Assembly (NCBI RefSeq): GCF_010645065.1
Contig: NZ_JAADZW010000001.1
Span: forward strand, 496,001 to 560,000
Reading direction: 5' to 3'
Origin: Flavobacterium fluviatile
GTDB taxonomy: Bacteria; Bacteroidota; Bacteroidia; Flavobacteriales; Flavobacteriaceae
DNA: 64,000 nucleotides
Shown here one piece after another: positions 27,901-38,421 of the stretch (position 1 is its first letter; each line of letters begins with the position of its first letter). A program made the translations under genes and the position numbers. The notes beneath the pieces are model-generated. The model saw only the letters and a list, made by a program, of their open reading frames with translations, was not told the origin of the DNA and made no database searches.

Positions 27901-30433
27901 ATACAATCAGAAAAGAGACTTCAGGCAAACGAAGGAACCGAAGGGTAAAATTGAAAAGTCGGAAAGTGAACTTATATTTGTTGTACAAAAGCATGCCGCT
28001 TCTCACCTTCACTATGATTTTCGACTGGAAATGGATGGCGTTCTCAAAAGCTGGGCTGTTCCCAAAGGACCGTCAATGAATCCGGATGACAAACGCCTGG
28101 CTATGATGGTTGAAGATCATCCGTACAGTTATAAAGACTTTGAAGGTAGTATTCCCGAGGGAAATTACGGAGCCGGCAACGTGATTGTATGGGATAATGG
28201 AACTTATACTCCTGATGAAGGAACTTCAACTGCTGAAAAAACACTTTTAGCTGATCTCAAAAAAGGGCGTCTAAGCTTTGTTTTAAAAGGAAAAAAACTC
28301 AAAGGAGAATTCTCTTTGGTAAAATTAAAAGGCAAACAGGAAAATGCCTGGCTGCTGATTAAGAAAAACGACCGATATGCTACAGATGCTGATATTTTAG
28401 AGAAAAACAAATCGGTACTTTCTAAACGTTCTTTGGAAGAACTGGAAGAAAAATCTAAAAAAGCAATTTCCGCTGCAAAAGAAAAAACACCTTCAAAAAA
28501 AAAGAATAATCCGGTTGAAAAAGCAACTTTTGTAAAACCGATGCTCGCCAATATAAAGGAAAAACCTTTTAATGATCCCGACTGGATTTTTGAAAATAAA
28601 TACGATGGCTACCGAACCATCGCTGTGATAAACCCGCCTGAGACCGAGTTGTTCAGCCGCAATGAAATTTCTTTCAACCGCAATTTTAAAGCAGTTGCTG
28701 AAGATTTAAAAAAAATGGACCATACTGCTATTTTAGACGGCGAAGTTGTCGTCGAGGATGAATCGGGAAAAGCAAATTTTCAGCTGCTTCAAAATTACCT
28801 TAAAACAGGTTCCGGAGAGTTAAAATATTATGTTTTTGACCTTTTGAATTTGGATGGAAATTCGATTACGGAATTATCGCTCCTTGAAAGAAAGGAACTC
28901 CTGAAAATTCTCTTTAATAAATATGATTTTACAAATGTCTTCTATTCTGATCATATAATCGAAAAAGGAAAGGAATTATTTGACCTTGCCATTAAAAACA
29001 AAGAGGAAGGTATTGTTGCTAAAAGAGCCGGCAGTACTTATGCACTTAACAGACGGAGTAACGACTGGCTCAAAATAAAAGCTGCGAATCAGGAAGAGGC
29101 TATTATCATTGGAATTACGGAACCTAAAAATTCACGTCAATTTTTTGGAGCTATATTATTAGGGCAATACTACGGTAAAAAACTTCAATTTATTGGAAAA
29201 TGCGGAACAGGTTTTACCGAAGAGACACTTAAAGAATTACATAGCAGACTACAACCTTATTTTATTGATAATTCACCACTTACAGAAAAAACAGGATTAC
29301 GTGACAAGATACAATGGGTTAAACCAAAATTAGTCTGTCAGGTTAAATTCTCTGAGTGGACACAAGACAAAAATCTTAGGCATCCCGTATATCTTGGCCT
29401 GAGATTAGATAAAAAAGCCAGCGAAGTTTTTACCCCTTCAGGTAATGAAAACCCGGATTTATCAAAAGAAGAAATTATGGAATCTAAAACCAAAAACAAG
29501 AACAAAACTAATACTGAAAATGATTACGATTTAAAAATCGGAAAAACGATACTTCATTTAACCAATCAGAAAAAAATATATTTTCCGAAAGACGGTATTA
29601 CCAAAGGAGATGTAGTGCAATATTACAATGAAGTAGCCGATTTAATTTTGCCTTATCTTAAAAATCGTCCCGAATCCATGAATCGATATCCAAACGGAAT
29701 TGATGGCTCAAGCTTTTACCAAAAAGATGTTGATACAGATAAAGTACCTTCGTGGCTAAAAACTAAAAAAATCTTTTCAGAATCTAATAACGAAAACATT
29801 AACTACCTAATTTGCAATAACAAAGAGACGCTTATTTATATGGCTAATTTAGGTTGTATCGAAATGAATCCATGGAACTCAACCATCCAGAATATTGAAA
29901 ACCCGGACTGGCTGGTAATCGATATTGACCCTGACCAGCAGGATTTTTCTGTTGTTGTGGAAACGGCGTTAGTGGTAAAAGATGTTATGGATGGACTGGA
30001 AACAGAATGCTACTGCAAGACTTCAGGTGCTTCGGGACTTCATGTTTACATTCCACTTGGAGCGCAATACGATTATGACTCGGTAAAAATTTTAGCAGAA
30101 CTAATTGCCCATGAGGTACAATCGAGATTACCGGACACGACTTCTTTGGAGCGCAGCATCAAGAAAAGGAACCATAAAATTTATATCGATTATTTGCAAA
30201 ACAGAATCGGTCAGACTTTAGCCGCACCATATTCTGTAAGACCAAAACCAGGTGCTACGGTTTCTACACCATTAGAATGGAGTGAAGTAAACAGTAAACT
30301 GCATCCTTCGCAATTCACGATTAAAAACGTATTGAAACGATTTGAGAAAAAAGGCGATTTATGGACTCCTGTTTTATCAAAAGGAGCTAATATCAAAAAA
30401 ATCCTAAAAAAAATTGAAGACCAAAAAGATTAA
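27887..30433 (+). CDS. ligD: ATP-dependent DNA ligase D (NHEJ)
   Basis: Multifunctional end-joining enzyme, 848 aa, with domains in the order phosphoesterase, ligase, polymerase. The phosphoesterase (residues about 15-160) shows [13 protein letters not shown] and the [18 protein letters not shown] block. The ligase has its nucleotidyl lysine at Lys238 (KYDGYR), motif LDGEVVVED, and an OB fold. The primase-like polymerase (from about residue 545) has the metal pair Asp679 and Asp681 in VIDIDPD. It is convergent with the ku gene, whose stop overlaps by 4 bases. Lys/Glu-rich linkers join the domains (about 165-205 and 515-530). Confidence 0.96.
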   Translation: MSLSKYNQKRDFRQTKEPKGKIEKSESELIFVVQKHAASHLHYDFRLEMDGVLKSWAVPKGPSMNPDDKRLAMMVEDHPYSYKDFEGSIPEGNYGAGNVIVWDNGTYTPDEGTSTAEKTLLADLKKGRLSFVLKGKKLKGEFSLVKLKGKQENAWLLIKKNDRYATDADILEKNKSVLSKRSLEELEEKSKKAISAAKEKTPSKKKNNPVEKATFVKPMLANIKEKPFNDPDWIFENKYDGYRTIAVINPPETELFSRNEISFNRNFKAVAEDLKKMDHTAILDGEVVVEDESGKANFQLLQNYLKTGSGELKYYVFDLLNLDGNSITELSLLERKELLKILFNKYDFTNVFYSDHIIEKGKELFDLAIKNKEEGIVAKRAGSTYALNRRSNDWLKIKAANQEEAIIIGITEPKNSRQFFGAILLGQYYGKKLQFIGKCGTGFTEETLKELHSRLQPYFIDNSPLTEKTGLRDKIQWVKPKLVCQVKFSEWTQDKNLRHPVYLGLRLDKKASEVFTPSGNENPDLSKEEIMESKTKNKNKTNTENDYDLKIGKTILHLTNQKKIYFPKDGITKGDVVQYYNEVADLILPYLKNRPESMNRYPNGIDGSSFYQKDVDTDKVPSWLKTKKIFSESNNENINYLICNNKETLIYMANLGCIEMNPWNSTIQNIENPDWLVIDIDPDQQDFSVVVETALVVKDVMDGLETECYCKTSGASGLHVYIPLGAQYDYDSVKILAELIAHEVQSRLPDTTSLERSIKKRNHKIYIDYLQNRIGQTLAAPYSVRPKPGATVSTPLEWSEVNSKLHPSQFTIKNVLKRFEKKGDLWTPVLSKGANIKKILKKIEDQKD

Positions 30434-31209
30434 GAAGATTTTTTCTTTTTGGTCTCTAAACTTGCTTTAAGCATATCAATCAGGCTATCACCTTGTTTGT
30501 GAACTACTTTCATTTTTGAAGGCTTTTTAGGTGCTTTTCCTTTAGCTTTCTTTTTGATGATATCCAAAAGCTTAGCGGTATATTCATCTTTAAAGTTGCT
30601 GATATCAAACTTTTCTGTCAACTGTTCGATCAATTTATTGGCCATATCAATTTCTTTCGTTTTTGCCTTAGAAAGTGGCGGAAGTTTTAATTCATCCGTA
30701 GCGCGAATTTCCTGTTCAAAACGAATTCTATTCAGCACAATAACATTTTTATATGGCTTTAAAATGGCAAGGCCTTCCTTGTTACGCATCACAAAACTGG
30801 TAATTCCGACTTTTCCTGACGCTGCAAGAGCATCACGAAGCAAGGCATAAGCATTCATTGCTCCTTTATCAGGTTCGAGATAATAGGGTTGTTCGTAATA
30901 AAGACTTGCAATTTCTTTTTCATCAACAAAACTCTGAATATCAATAGTTTTTGTTTTAACAGCATCAGCGGCTTCAAAATCTGAATCTTCAAGGATGACG
31001 TACTTATCTTCGATTTTGTAGCCTTTTACAATATTCGCAAAATCAATTTCCTTCCCTGTATTTTCATTAACGCGCTTGAATTTGATATTTGCATGATCTT
31101 TTTTATCGAGCATATCCATGTCGAGACTGCTCTCCTGGACCGCAGAAAATAATTTAACCGGAATATTAATTAAACCGAAACTAATTGAACCTGTCCATAT
31201 TGATCTCAT
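30430..31209 (-). CDS. ku: Ku protein, DNA end-binding (NHEJ)
   Basis: Bacterial Ku homodimer subunit that threads onto double-strand breaks and recruits LigD. The N-terminus [20 protein letters not shown] is diagnostic, followed by the core with [16 protein letters not shown]. The C-terminal tail is lysine-rich ([18 protein letters not shown]), as expected for LigD and DNA contacts. Length 259 aa is normal. It is convergent with ligD, and both stop codons share the sequence TTAA. Confidence 0.96.
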   Translation of the reverse strand: MRSIWTGSISFGLINIPVKLFSAVQESSLDMDMLDKKDHANIKFKRVNENTGKEIDFANIVKGYKIEDKYVILEDSDFEAADAVKTKTIDIQSFVDEKEIASLYYEQPYYLEPDKGAMNAYALLRDALAASGKVGITSFVMRNKEGLAILKPYKNVIVLNRIRFEQEIRATDELKLPPLSKAKTKEIDMANKLIEQLTEKFDISNFKDEYTAKLLDIIKKKAKGKAPKKPSKMKVVHKQGDSLIDMLKASLETKKKKSS

Positions 31210-31257
31210 AATGAATATTTTTTATAGATGTCTCTTCCGAAAAAAAATTAAATAAAA

Positions 31258-31623
31258 TTAAATATTTCCTTCAACCCAATTCAGAGCTTTGTTAAATTCA
31301 GCTTTTTTAAATCCGCGAAATTCACCCGGAACGACATAACTAAAACCATTTGTGAATGATATAATTTCTTCTGTATCCGTCACAATTGCAGCTCTGTTCC
31401 ATTTTCCTAAATGTTTCAGTCCGATCAAAGCATCCTGCAACCAGGCACCTGCCGTAAAGTTTCCGATGTCAGTATCTAATACCAGCAAAAAATTAATTTC
31501 ATTGATTCTTTTTACCAAATTATCTATAGCAGGAATAACAGCTGCCTGAAAATCATCTTTCGTTACTTCTGCTAAGGCTCTGAAAGCGACTACATTATCC
31601 GGTGTATCAATTATATGTATCAT
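31258..31623 (-). CDS. SpoIIAA-like (STAS-fold) protein
   Basis: 121-aa cytoplasmic protein of the SpoIIAA-like family (PF11964 type), a STAS-related alpha/beta fold. It shows DTPDNVVAFRALAEVTKDDF at the N-terminus, a central LLVLDTDIGNFTAGAWLQD and AAIVTDTEEIISF. Members are found widely without a settled function; the serine used for phosphorylation in true SpoIIAA is not evident. It lies 48 bases upstream of ku on the same strand and may share its transcript, which would tie it to stress or repair by inference only. Confidence 0.8.
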   Translation of the reverse strand: MIHIIDTPDNVVAFRALAEVTKDDFQAAVIPAIDNLVKRINEINFLLVLDTDIGNFTAGAWLQDALIGLKHLGKWNRAAIVTDTEEIISFTNGFSYVVPGEFRGFKKAEFNKALNWVEGNI

Positions 31624-31901
31624 TATTATATTTTTTTAATTACCCTCAAATTTAAATTACCTCACTATATTCCGACTTATATTATATCGGTATATTTTTA
31701 CAAAATACCTATCTAATTTCAACGATAAACCCAGCATAGACATTTATATCTGACTAATTAATCTATATCCCCTGAATTTATTTATGAATCAATATATTAT
31801 GCAGAAATTATAATTAAACTACATAATTCTGTAATACATAATTCGTGGTTCTAAAGTAAATTTGATTGAAAATATTCTTTAATTATAAAATCTTAGCAAT
31901 T

Positions 31902-32234
31902 ATGAAAAATTATCACACCTATCAAGCTTGTATTGAAGCGTGTTTAAAATGTGCTGCAATATGCAATCATTGTGCTTCATCGTGTACGAAAGAAGAAAAT
32001 CTTGCAATGATGGCTAACTGTATTCAATTGGATATGGAATGTTCAGCGATTTGTTATGCGGCTGCACAGTTAATGAGTTTAGGAAGCGAAAAAGCCAATG
32101 AAATTTGCAGGATCTGTGCAGATATTTGTGAAAAATGTGGTGCTGAATGTTCTAATCATGAGAATGAGCATTGCCAGGAATGTTCGGTTATATGTAAAGA
32201 ATGCGCCAGTGAATGTAGAAAAATGGCTGCTTAA
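31902..32234 (+). CDS. Cysteine-rich four-helix-bundle copper-binding protein
   Basis: Small protein of 110 aa with 19 cysteines (10, 14, 17, 21, 24, 28, 40, 47, 51, 69, 72, 76, 79, 83, 91, 94, 98, 101, 105) spaced three or four residues apart along helices. This is the DUF326/Csp-like pattern; copper storage proteins of this fold bind many Cu(I) ions in the core of the bundle. The ATG at 31902 is chosen over a TTG 12 codons earlier because it starts the family's usual N-terminus. No signal peptide, so it is cytosolic. It has its own terminator and no copper-efflux gene adjacent. The RND pump beyond it is of drug-efflux type. Confidence 0.88.
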   Translation: MKNYHTYQACIEACLKCAAICNHCASSCTKEENLAMMANCIQLDMECSAICYAAAQLMSLGSEKANEICRICADICEKCGAECSNHENEHCQECSVICKECASECRKMAA

Positions 32235-32254
32235 CTTTCAGTACTTTTTTATTT

Positions 32255-32287
32255 ATGGATTATTAAATGGTATAATCCATTTTTTTT
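32255..32287 (+). terminator. Terminator of the copper-binding protein gene
   Basis: A perfect 9-bp stem (ATGGATTAT with ATAATCCAT), 8-base loop and a run of T follow the gene by 20 bases. Confidence 0.75.
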
Positions 32288-32330
32288 AAACTCCCTCTTC
32301 CCTGGAGAGGCTTTGGGATGATTTGATAAA

Positions 32331-32360
32331 AAAAGCGTCCCAAATACTGAGACGCTCTTT
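32331..32360 (-). terminator. Terminator of the RND efflux operon
   Basis: Inverted repeat AGCGTC...GACGCT followed on the minus strand by a T-run, 33 bases past the outer-membrane-factor stop. It ends the three-gene operon. Confidence 0.7.
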
Positions 32361-32392
32361 AACAATTTTAATTAACGATGGTGATTGAAATT

Positions 32393-33799
32393 TTATTTCC
32401 AACCGCCACCTAAAGCACGATACAAATCAACAACAGCCTGCAATTTTTGTAAATTATCATTGATACCACTCAATTGAGCAGCCAGTAAATTCTGTTGTGA
32501 TGTCAATACATCAGTATAATTGGTAGCTGAACTGTACTCCAGAAGCTGTTGTGTAAAATCCACCGCTTTTTCTAGGGCCTCAATTTGCTTTTCCCTTGAG
32601 TCTTGTTTTTCAACCGCCATTTGGTAAGCATATAAAGCATCTGATACTTCCTGACCCGCTGTTAAAAGACTTTGCTGAAAATTATTGTAGGCCTGCAATT
32701 GCTGAGACTGGGCAGTTGTCAATCGCATTTTATTTAGTCCCTGATTGAAAATTGGCTGTGTCAGACCTCCAATTATCGAATAAAAGATTGAGTTTGCAAA
32801 AAAATCTTTCAGTTCCAGATTCGAAAAGCCTCCGCTCGCAGTGAGAGTCAGACTTGGATAAAAATAGGTTTTAGCCATATTGGTCATTTCAAAGGCAGTT
32901 CTGAAATTAAACTCCGCCTGGCGGACATCCGGACGATTTTGAAGCAATTGCGATGGCAGCCCAAGTGATAGATTTTCAGGAACTGACTGATCCTCCAAAG
33001 CTCCTCTTTCGATAGGTCCCGGTGACTGACCAAGCAAAATATTAATCGTATTTTCTGTTTCACGAATGCGTTGTTTCAAATCCGGAATAAGCACTTCTGC
33101 TGCATGCTGATTGGCTTCACTTTGCACAACAGCTGCGCCTGTAACTATGGCGCCCTCTTTTAAATCCTTGATCGTAGCTACATTTTTAATACGGCTTTCT
33201 AAAGTTTTCTGTGTAATGACAAGTTGTTTATCATAAGCAAGCAATAAAAAATAATTGTTGGCAATATCAGCAATTAGTTGCGTCTGTACTGCTTGTTTTG
33301 CTGCATCTGTAGCTAAATAAGTTGCTAAAGCTGCTCTTTTAGAACTGCTCAGCTTTCCCCAGATATCAGCTTCCCATGATGTACTCAAGCCTAATTTATA
33401 AGTCGTTGTTAAAGTATTGATATTGATTCCGGCCGGAAAATTCAGCCCTGCTTCTGATTGCTTGTTATGTGTAGCATTTGCATCCAGCTGTAATGTTGGA
33501 TAATAGGCCAGTTTACTCTGGCGTAATGAAGCTTGTGCCTGAACAATATTCTCAATAGCATTTTTCAGATTCAGGTTATTATCTAAACCTTTTCGAATTA
33601 ATGCATTTAGTTTTTCATCTTTAAAAACACTTTGCCAGGGCATATCTGCAATAGTAGCCGAATCGGCAGAAACCTGATCTCTGTATAATTGGTCTGTCTT
33701 TAAAGCTGCGGGGCGTTCGTACTTTTTGGTAACAGAGCACGCACTCAGGAGTGCCGCTGTCATTACCATCAAAATATATTTATTTGAACTGTTTGTCAT
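32393..33799 (-). CDS. RND efflux outer-membrane lipoprotein (NodT/OprM type)
   Basis: TolC-like channel that completes the tripartite pump. The signal sequence ends in a lipobox (ALLSACSVTKKYERP), so it is lipid-anchored. Two outer-membrane-efflux repeats follow, with KGLDNNLNLKNAIENIVQAQ starting the first and RPDVRQAEFNFRTAFEMTNM the second. Length 468 aa is normal. It is the last gene, 17 bases after the RND permease. Confidence 0.94.
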   Translation of the reverse strand: MTNSSNKYILMVMTAALLSACSVTKKYERPAALKTDQLYRDQVSADSATIADMPWQSVFKDEKLNALIRKGLDNNLNLKNAIENIVQAQASLRQSKLAYYPTLQLDANATHNKQSEAGLNFPAGININTLTTTYKLGLSTSWEADIWGKLSSSKRAALATYLATDAAKQAVQTQLIADIANNYFLLLAYDKQLVITQKTLESRIKNVATIKDLKEGAIVTGAAVVQSEANQHAAEVLIPDLKQRIRETENTINILLGQSPGPIERGALEDQSVPENLSLGLPSQLLQNRPDVRQAEFNFRTAFEMTNMAKTYFYPSLTLTASGGFSNLELKDFFANSIFYSIIGGLTQPIFNQGLNKMRLTTAQSQQLQAYNNFQQSLLTAGQEVSDALYAYQMAVEKQDSREKQIEALEKAVDFTQQLLEYSSATNYTDVLTSQQNLLAAQLSGINDNLQKLQAVVDLYRALGGGWK

Positions 33800-33816
33800 T
33801 TCTTTTGGATTAAATT

Positions 33817-36800
33817 TTACTCCTTGTGAGCTTCTAATAAATGAATTTCCTCATCATCGTCTTCATCGTCGTACCCGTCCTTCGCCGGTCCACTTACCTT
33901 TTCCTGTAAAGTCTGGAAAATGATAAACAAAACCGGAATCACGAATACTCCTAAAATAGTTCCGATTAACATTCCTCCTACTGCTCCGGTACCAATTGAT
34001 TTGTTTCCTACAGCTCCTGCTCCTTTGGCAAACATCAACGGAACAAGTCCGAGGATAAAGGCAAATGAAGTCATCAAAATTGGTCGTAAACGTGCCACAG
34101 CTCCTTCAATTGCAGCCTGAACAATTGGCAGTCCTTTTCTTCTTCTGTCTAAAGCAAATTCGACAATCAGAATACCGTTTTTCGCAAGAAGTCCGATTAG
34201 CATAATTAATGAAATCTGCAGGTAAATATTGCTGTTCAGTTTGAAAATAATCGAGAATAAATAAGCTCCGGCCAATCCAAACGGAATTGAAAATAATACT
34301 GCAAAAGGCAAAATGTAACTCTCATACTGCGCACTTAACAAGAAATAAACGAAAACCAGACACAGAATAAAAATAAAAATCGTTTCACTTCCTGAAGCCA
34401 GTTCTTCACGTGTTAAACCTGAGAACTCATAACCATAACCTGCCGGAAGATTTTCTGCTGCCACTTCCTGAATCGCTTTAATAGCATCTCCGGAACTGTA
34501 ACCCGGTTTTGGTGCTCCTGTAATCGAGATAGAGGTAAACAGGTTGAATCTTGAAATTGATTCTGGTCCAAAAACTCTCGTCATATTCACGAATTCTGTA
34601 ATTGGCGCCATATTTCCTGCGCTGTTGCGAACGAAGATTTTATTCAATCCCTGAGTATTTGTTCTAAACTCCGGAGAAGCCTGAATCATCACACGGTATT
34701 GTTTTCCGAATTTATTGAAATTTGAAGCATACAATCCTCCGTAATACCCCTGCATAGTTGATAAAATGCTGTTTACGGAAACTCCGGCATCTTTTGCTTT
34801 CGCTAAATTAATATCCATCATATACTGAGGAAAACCAGGGTTAAATGGTGTTGTCGCATATTGAATTTCCGGACGTTCAGCTAATTTCGTCAGGAACTCA
34901 TTATTCACTTTATAAAATTCAGCTGTTGTGTGTCCGCCTTTGTCCTGCAATTGAAATTCAAATCCGCCGCTTTGTCCAAATCCCTGAATTGTTGGCGGTG
35001 AAATAAAGAAAATATTGGCTTCACGGATTCCGCTTGTTTTTGCAAACAATTGTCCAATTACATCATCAACACTCAAATCACGTTCATCCCATGGCTTCAA
35101 TTTTACAATAACCATACTATAAGCGCTCCCCGCTCCTGCTGTAAAATTTTGCCCAACAATACGAAGGGTATTTTTGACACCCGGAATTGTTTTTGCTATA
35201 CTGTCCACCTGTTTGGCAATTATATCAGAACGCTCCATAGAAGCAGATGGCGGTAAGCTGATATTAGCGAAAACAGTTCCCTGATCTTCTGCTGGTACAA
35301 AAGCAGACGGAGTCGTTTTCATCATATAAAATAAACTCAGACCAGCAATAAGAATTGAGGCTAAAACAATCCATTTTTTGGCAGAAAGAAAACTTACAGA
35401 ACGCTTATACCTTGCTGTAACATTATCAAATGCAACGTTGAATGAAGTATAAAAACGCTGTAAGTAACTTTTGTGTTTATGATCATCAGCATGAGGTTTT
35501 AATAAAAGCGCACACAAAGCCGGACTCAGTGTCAAAGCATTTACTGCCGAAAGTATAATAGCAACCGCCAGCGTAATACCAAATTGTTTATAGAAAACCC
35601 CTGTTGATCCATTGATAAAAGTTACAGGAATAAATACAGCAGCCATTACCAAAGTAATCGAAATAATCGCTCCCGAAATTTCATCCATCGCATGAATGGT
35701 CGCTTTTTTAGCCGATTTATAGCCGTGATCTAATTTAGCATGCACCGCCTCGACGACTACAATTGCATCATCGACCACAATACCAATCGCAAGGACCATC
35801 GCAAAAAGCGTTAAAAGATTAATTGTAAATCCGAATAAACTCAGAAAGAAAAACGTTCCTACAATAGCTACCGGAACTGCAATAGCCGGAATTAAAGTTG
35901 ATCTGAAATCCTGAAGAAAAATAAATACTACAATAAAAACCAGTATAAAGGCTTCAATCAGTGTATGAATTACTTTCTCAATAGATGCATCGAGGTTTTC
36001 ATTGACATCTACAAGAACAGTATATTTTACTCCTTTTGGAAAACTTTTTGCTGCTTCTTCAATCAGTTTTTTTGAATTATTGATTACATCACGTGCATTT
36101 GATCCCGGAGTCTGGCTAATGGCCATTGCTGCAGACTCTACACCGTTTGTTTTAATTGTTGAAGAATAACTTAACGATCCTAGTTCTACTTTCGCAATAT
36201 CTTTCAGACGAAGCATCTGCCCGTTGCCAACCGATTTTATCACAATATCTTCAAATTCTTTGGCACTGGTCAGACGGCCTTTGTATTTGATTACATATTG
36301 AAAAGCCTGATTTCCGTTTTCACCAAATTTACCGGGAGCCGCTTCAATATTCTGCTCAGCCAATGCAGCCGAAATATCGCTCGGAATCAATTTATATTGC
36401 TGCATTACATCCGGCCTCAGCCAGATTCTCATAGAATAATCTTTGGCACCAAAGACCGTAACATCTCCTACTCCAACTACACGTTGAATTTGTGGTACAA
36501 GATTGATTTTGGCATAATTCTGAAGAAAAGTCTGATCGTACGTTTTATCCTCGCTATACAAAGAGAAAATCAATAAGTTGCTGCTCTGGCTTTTGGTTAC
36601 CGTAACCCCGGCCTGAGTAACCTCTACCGGCAATAAACTGGTTGCTCTTGAAACTCTGTTCTGAACATTTACCGCTGCTAAATCAGGATTTGTACCTACT
36701 TTAAAATAAATTTTAATAGAAGCATTACCGTCGTTTGTTGCTGTAGAAGTCATGTAGGTCATGTTTTCTACACCATTAATTTGTTCTTCCAGCGGAATCA

Positions 36801-36984
36801 CAATACTTTTCAATACTACATCGGCATTGGCTCCTGTATAACTTGCCGAAACATTTACCGTTGGCGGAGCAATATCCGGATATTGGGAAATAGGCAGTTC
36901 AACTAAGCCTAAAACACCTAAAATGACGATAATAACAGATATTACCGTCGAGAGTACAGGTCGTTGTATAAATTTTTTGAACAT
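33817..36984 (-). CDS. RND multidrug efflux permease (HAE1/AcrB type)
   Basis: Inner-membrane proton-driven pump, 1055 aa, with 12 membrane helices and two large periplasmic loops. The N-terminus MFKKFIQRPVLSTVISVIIV and PISQYPDIAPPTVNVSASY are typical of hydrophobe/amphiphile exporters. The proton-relay acidic pair is in AIGIVVDDAIVVVEAV. The C-terminal half repeats the fold (NGILIVEFALDRR, FILGLVPLMFAKGAGA). A short acidic tail (DDEDDDEE) is added. It starts 6 bases after the adaptor gene. The substrates cannot be read from sequence. Confidence 0.96.
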   Translation of the reverse strand: MFKKFIQRPVLSTVISVIIVILGVLGLVELPISQYPDIAPPTVNVSASYTGANADVVLKSIVIPLEEQINGVENMTYMTSTATNDGNASIKIYFKVGTNPDLAAVNVQNRVSRATSLLPVEVTQAGVTVTKSQSSNLLIFSLYSEDKTYDQTFLQNYAKINLVPQIQRVVGVGDVTVFGAKDYSMRIWLRPDVMQQYKLIPSDISAALAEQNIEAAPGKFGENGNQAFQYVIKYKGRLTSAKEFEDIVIKSVGNGQMLRLKDIAKVELGSLSYSSTIKTNGVESAAMAISQTPGSNARDVINNSKKLIEEAAKSFPKGVKYTVLVDVNENLDASIEKVIHTLIEAFILVFIVVFIFLQDFRSTLIPAIAVPVAIVGTFFFLSLFGFTINLLTLFAMVLAIGIVVDDAIVVVEAVHAKLDHGYKSAKKATIHAMDEISGAIISITLVMAAVFIPVTFINGSTGVFYKQFGITLAVAIILSAVNALTLSPALCALLLKPHADDHKHKSYLQRFYTSFNVAFDNVTARYKRSVSFLSAKKWIVLASILIAGLSLFYMMKTTPSAFVPAEDQGTVFANISLPPSASMERSDIIAKQVDSIAKTIPGVKNTLRIVGQNFTAGAGSAYSMVIVKLKPWDERDLSVDDVIGQLFAKTSGIREANIFFISPPTIQGFGQSGGFEFQLQDKGGHTTAEFYKVNNEFLTKLAERPEIQYATTPFNPGFPQYMMDINLAKAKDAGVSVNSILSTMQGYYGGLYASNFNKFGKQYRVMIQASPEFRTNTQGLNKIFVRNSAGNMAPITEFVNMTRVFGPESISRFNLFTSISITGAPKPGYSSGDAIKAIQEVAAENLPAGYGYEFSGLTREELASGSETIFIFILCLVFVYFLLSAQYESYILPFAVLFSIPFGLAGAYLFSIIFKLNSNIYLQISLIMLIGLLAKNGILIVEFALDRRRKGLPIVQAAIEGAVARLRPILMTSFAFILGLVPLMFAKGAGAVGNKSIGTGAVGGMLIGTILGVFVIPVLFIIFQTLQEKVSGPAKDGYDDEDDDEEIHLLEAHKE

Positions 36985-36990
36985 CTGTTT

Positions 36991-38154
36991 TTATTTTAAG
37001 TCTGCGTAAACAGTTTCAGCGTTTTGATTTTGAGTCTTAATTTCAGTACCGTCCTTTAGTGTGGCTACGCCTTCCAAAACAATCTGATCTCCTGCTTTTA
37101 AACCATTTGTAACCACATAATAATTTCCTGCATTGTTATCTAAAATGGTAATATTGGTGCTTTTTGTTTTACCGTCTTTTCCAACAGTAACAACAAAAAG
37201 TTTGTCCTGAAGTTCATACGTAGCACTTTGAGGTACAATAATGGCATTTTTAACATCATTCGGGATTCGGACAGTCGTACTGCTTCCGCTTCTGATGATG
37301 CTTCCTGGATTTGCAAAACGCGCTCTGAAAGTAACCGAACCTGTTTCTGTATTGATCAATCCGTTTACGGTTTCTATTCGTCCTTTTTCCGGATAAGCTG
37401 TACCATCAGAAAGCAATAATGAAACCGCAGGCATGTTTTGGATTTTTTGTGCCAGTGTAACTCCCGGGGCCTTGCTTTGTGTAAAGTCTAAAAGCTTCTT
37501 TTCATTGATAGCAAAGTAAGCATACACATTTCCAATACTGGAAACCGTAGTCAATGGCTCCGCAGTATTAGAACCAACCAAACTTCCTAAGCGAAAAGGA
37601 ATTGAACCCACAACACCGTTTACCGGACTCGTAACCGTTGTATATCCTAAATTCGTTTTGGCATTCACGAGACTAGCATTTGCCTGAGCCAAAGACGCCA
37701 TAGCTGATTCATATGTATATTGAGCAGACTCTAAATCGTATTTACTGATAATTCCTTTTTCAACCAATGGTCTTACTTTGTTAACTGCCAGTTTTGCAGC
37801 GCTAACTTCTGCCTGTGCGCTTTTGATGCTTGCCGTTGCAGTACGAACCTGCTGCTCATATTCCGGAGCACTGATTTTAAATAATGGCTGCCCTGCTTTT
37901 ACCACGGCTCCTTCATCAACAAATATTTTATCGATGTAGCCTTCAACTCTCGGACGAATTTCTATATTTTGCTGTCCCTGAATACTCGCAGGATAGTCAC
38001 TGTACAAAGTGGCAGATTGAGGCTGTAATGTCAGTGTTTTATACTCCTTAATTTGTGGTGCACCTCCGGCCTGAGCCGATTTATCATTTTTATTACCGCA
38101 TGAAACGATAACAAGAAACGCTGCTAAAATGCTTAAAAATGATGGCTTATTCAT
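36991..38154 (-). CDS. RND efflux periplasmic adaptor (AcrA/MexA type)
   Basis: Membrane-fusion lipoprotein that links pump and outer-membrane channel. Its lipobox is LVIVSCGNKND. A lipoyl/barrel-sandwich domain is split by an alpha hairpin (VRTATASIKSAQAEVSAAKL and the following coil), then a beta-barrel and a membrane-proximal domain. First gene of the adaptor-permease-channel operon; the 267-base upstream spacer faces the LytS/LytTR genes and should hold both promoters. Confidence 0.94.
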   Translation of the reverse strand: MNKPSFLSILAAFLVIVSCGNKNDKSAQAGGAPQIKEYKTLTLQPQSATLYSDYPASIQGQQNIEIRPRVEGYIDKIFVDEGAVVKAGQPLFKISAPEYEQQVRTATASIKSAQAEVSAAKLAVNKVRPLVEKGIISKYDLESAQYTYESAMASLAQANASLVNAKTNLGYTTVTSPVNGVVGSIPFRLGSLVGSNTAEPLTTVSSIGNVYAYFAINEKKLLDFTQSKAPGVTLAQKIQNMPAVSLLLSDGTAYPEKGRIETVNGLINTETGSVTFRARFANPGSIIRSGSSTTVRIPNDVKNAIIVPQSATYELQDKLFVVTVGKDGKTKSTNITILDNNAGNYYVVTNGLKAGDQIVLEGVATLKDGTEIKTQNQNAETVYADLK

Positions 38155-38421
38155 TGTTAAAATGTGTAATTGTCTATTTATTTCTAAGCAAAATAACTAA
38201 AATAGAATACACAAAAAATTTACAATAGACGAAAAGCAAATGACAATCGATAGAGAAGACTTCACACCCGATGGATGTTTTTTAAAAATTAAACACTTGT
38301 TTAATTTAGTAATTGTCGGCTTTAAAATGGTTTTTAAAGACTGTAAACCTTATTTGGGCGATTGCTCCTTTATCATATTCAAATAAAATGTAATATTGTC
38401 ATCATCTAACGAGAATTTATT

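Noticed and set aside
30430..30433. Overlap of the ligD and ku stop codons as a regulatory site
   Set aside because: A shared TTAA between convergent stops is a common and neutral arrangement.
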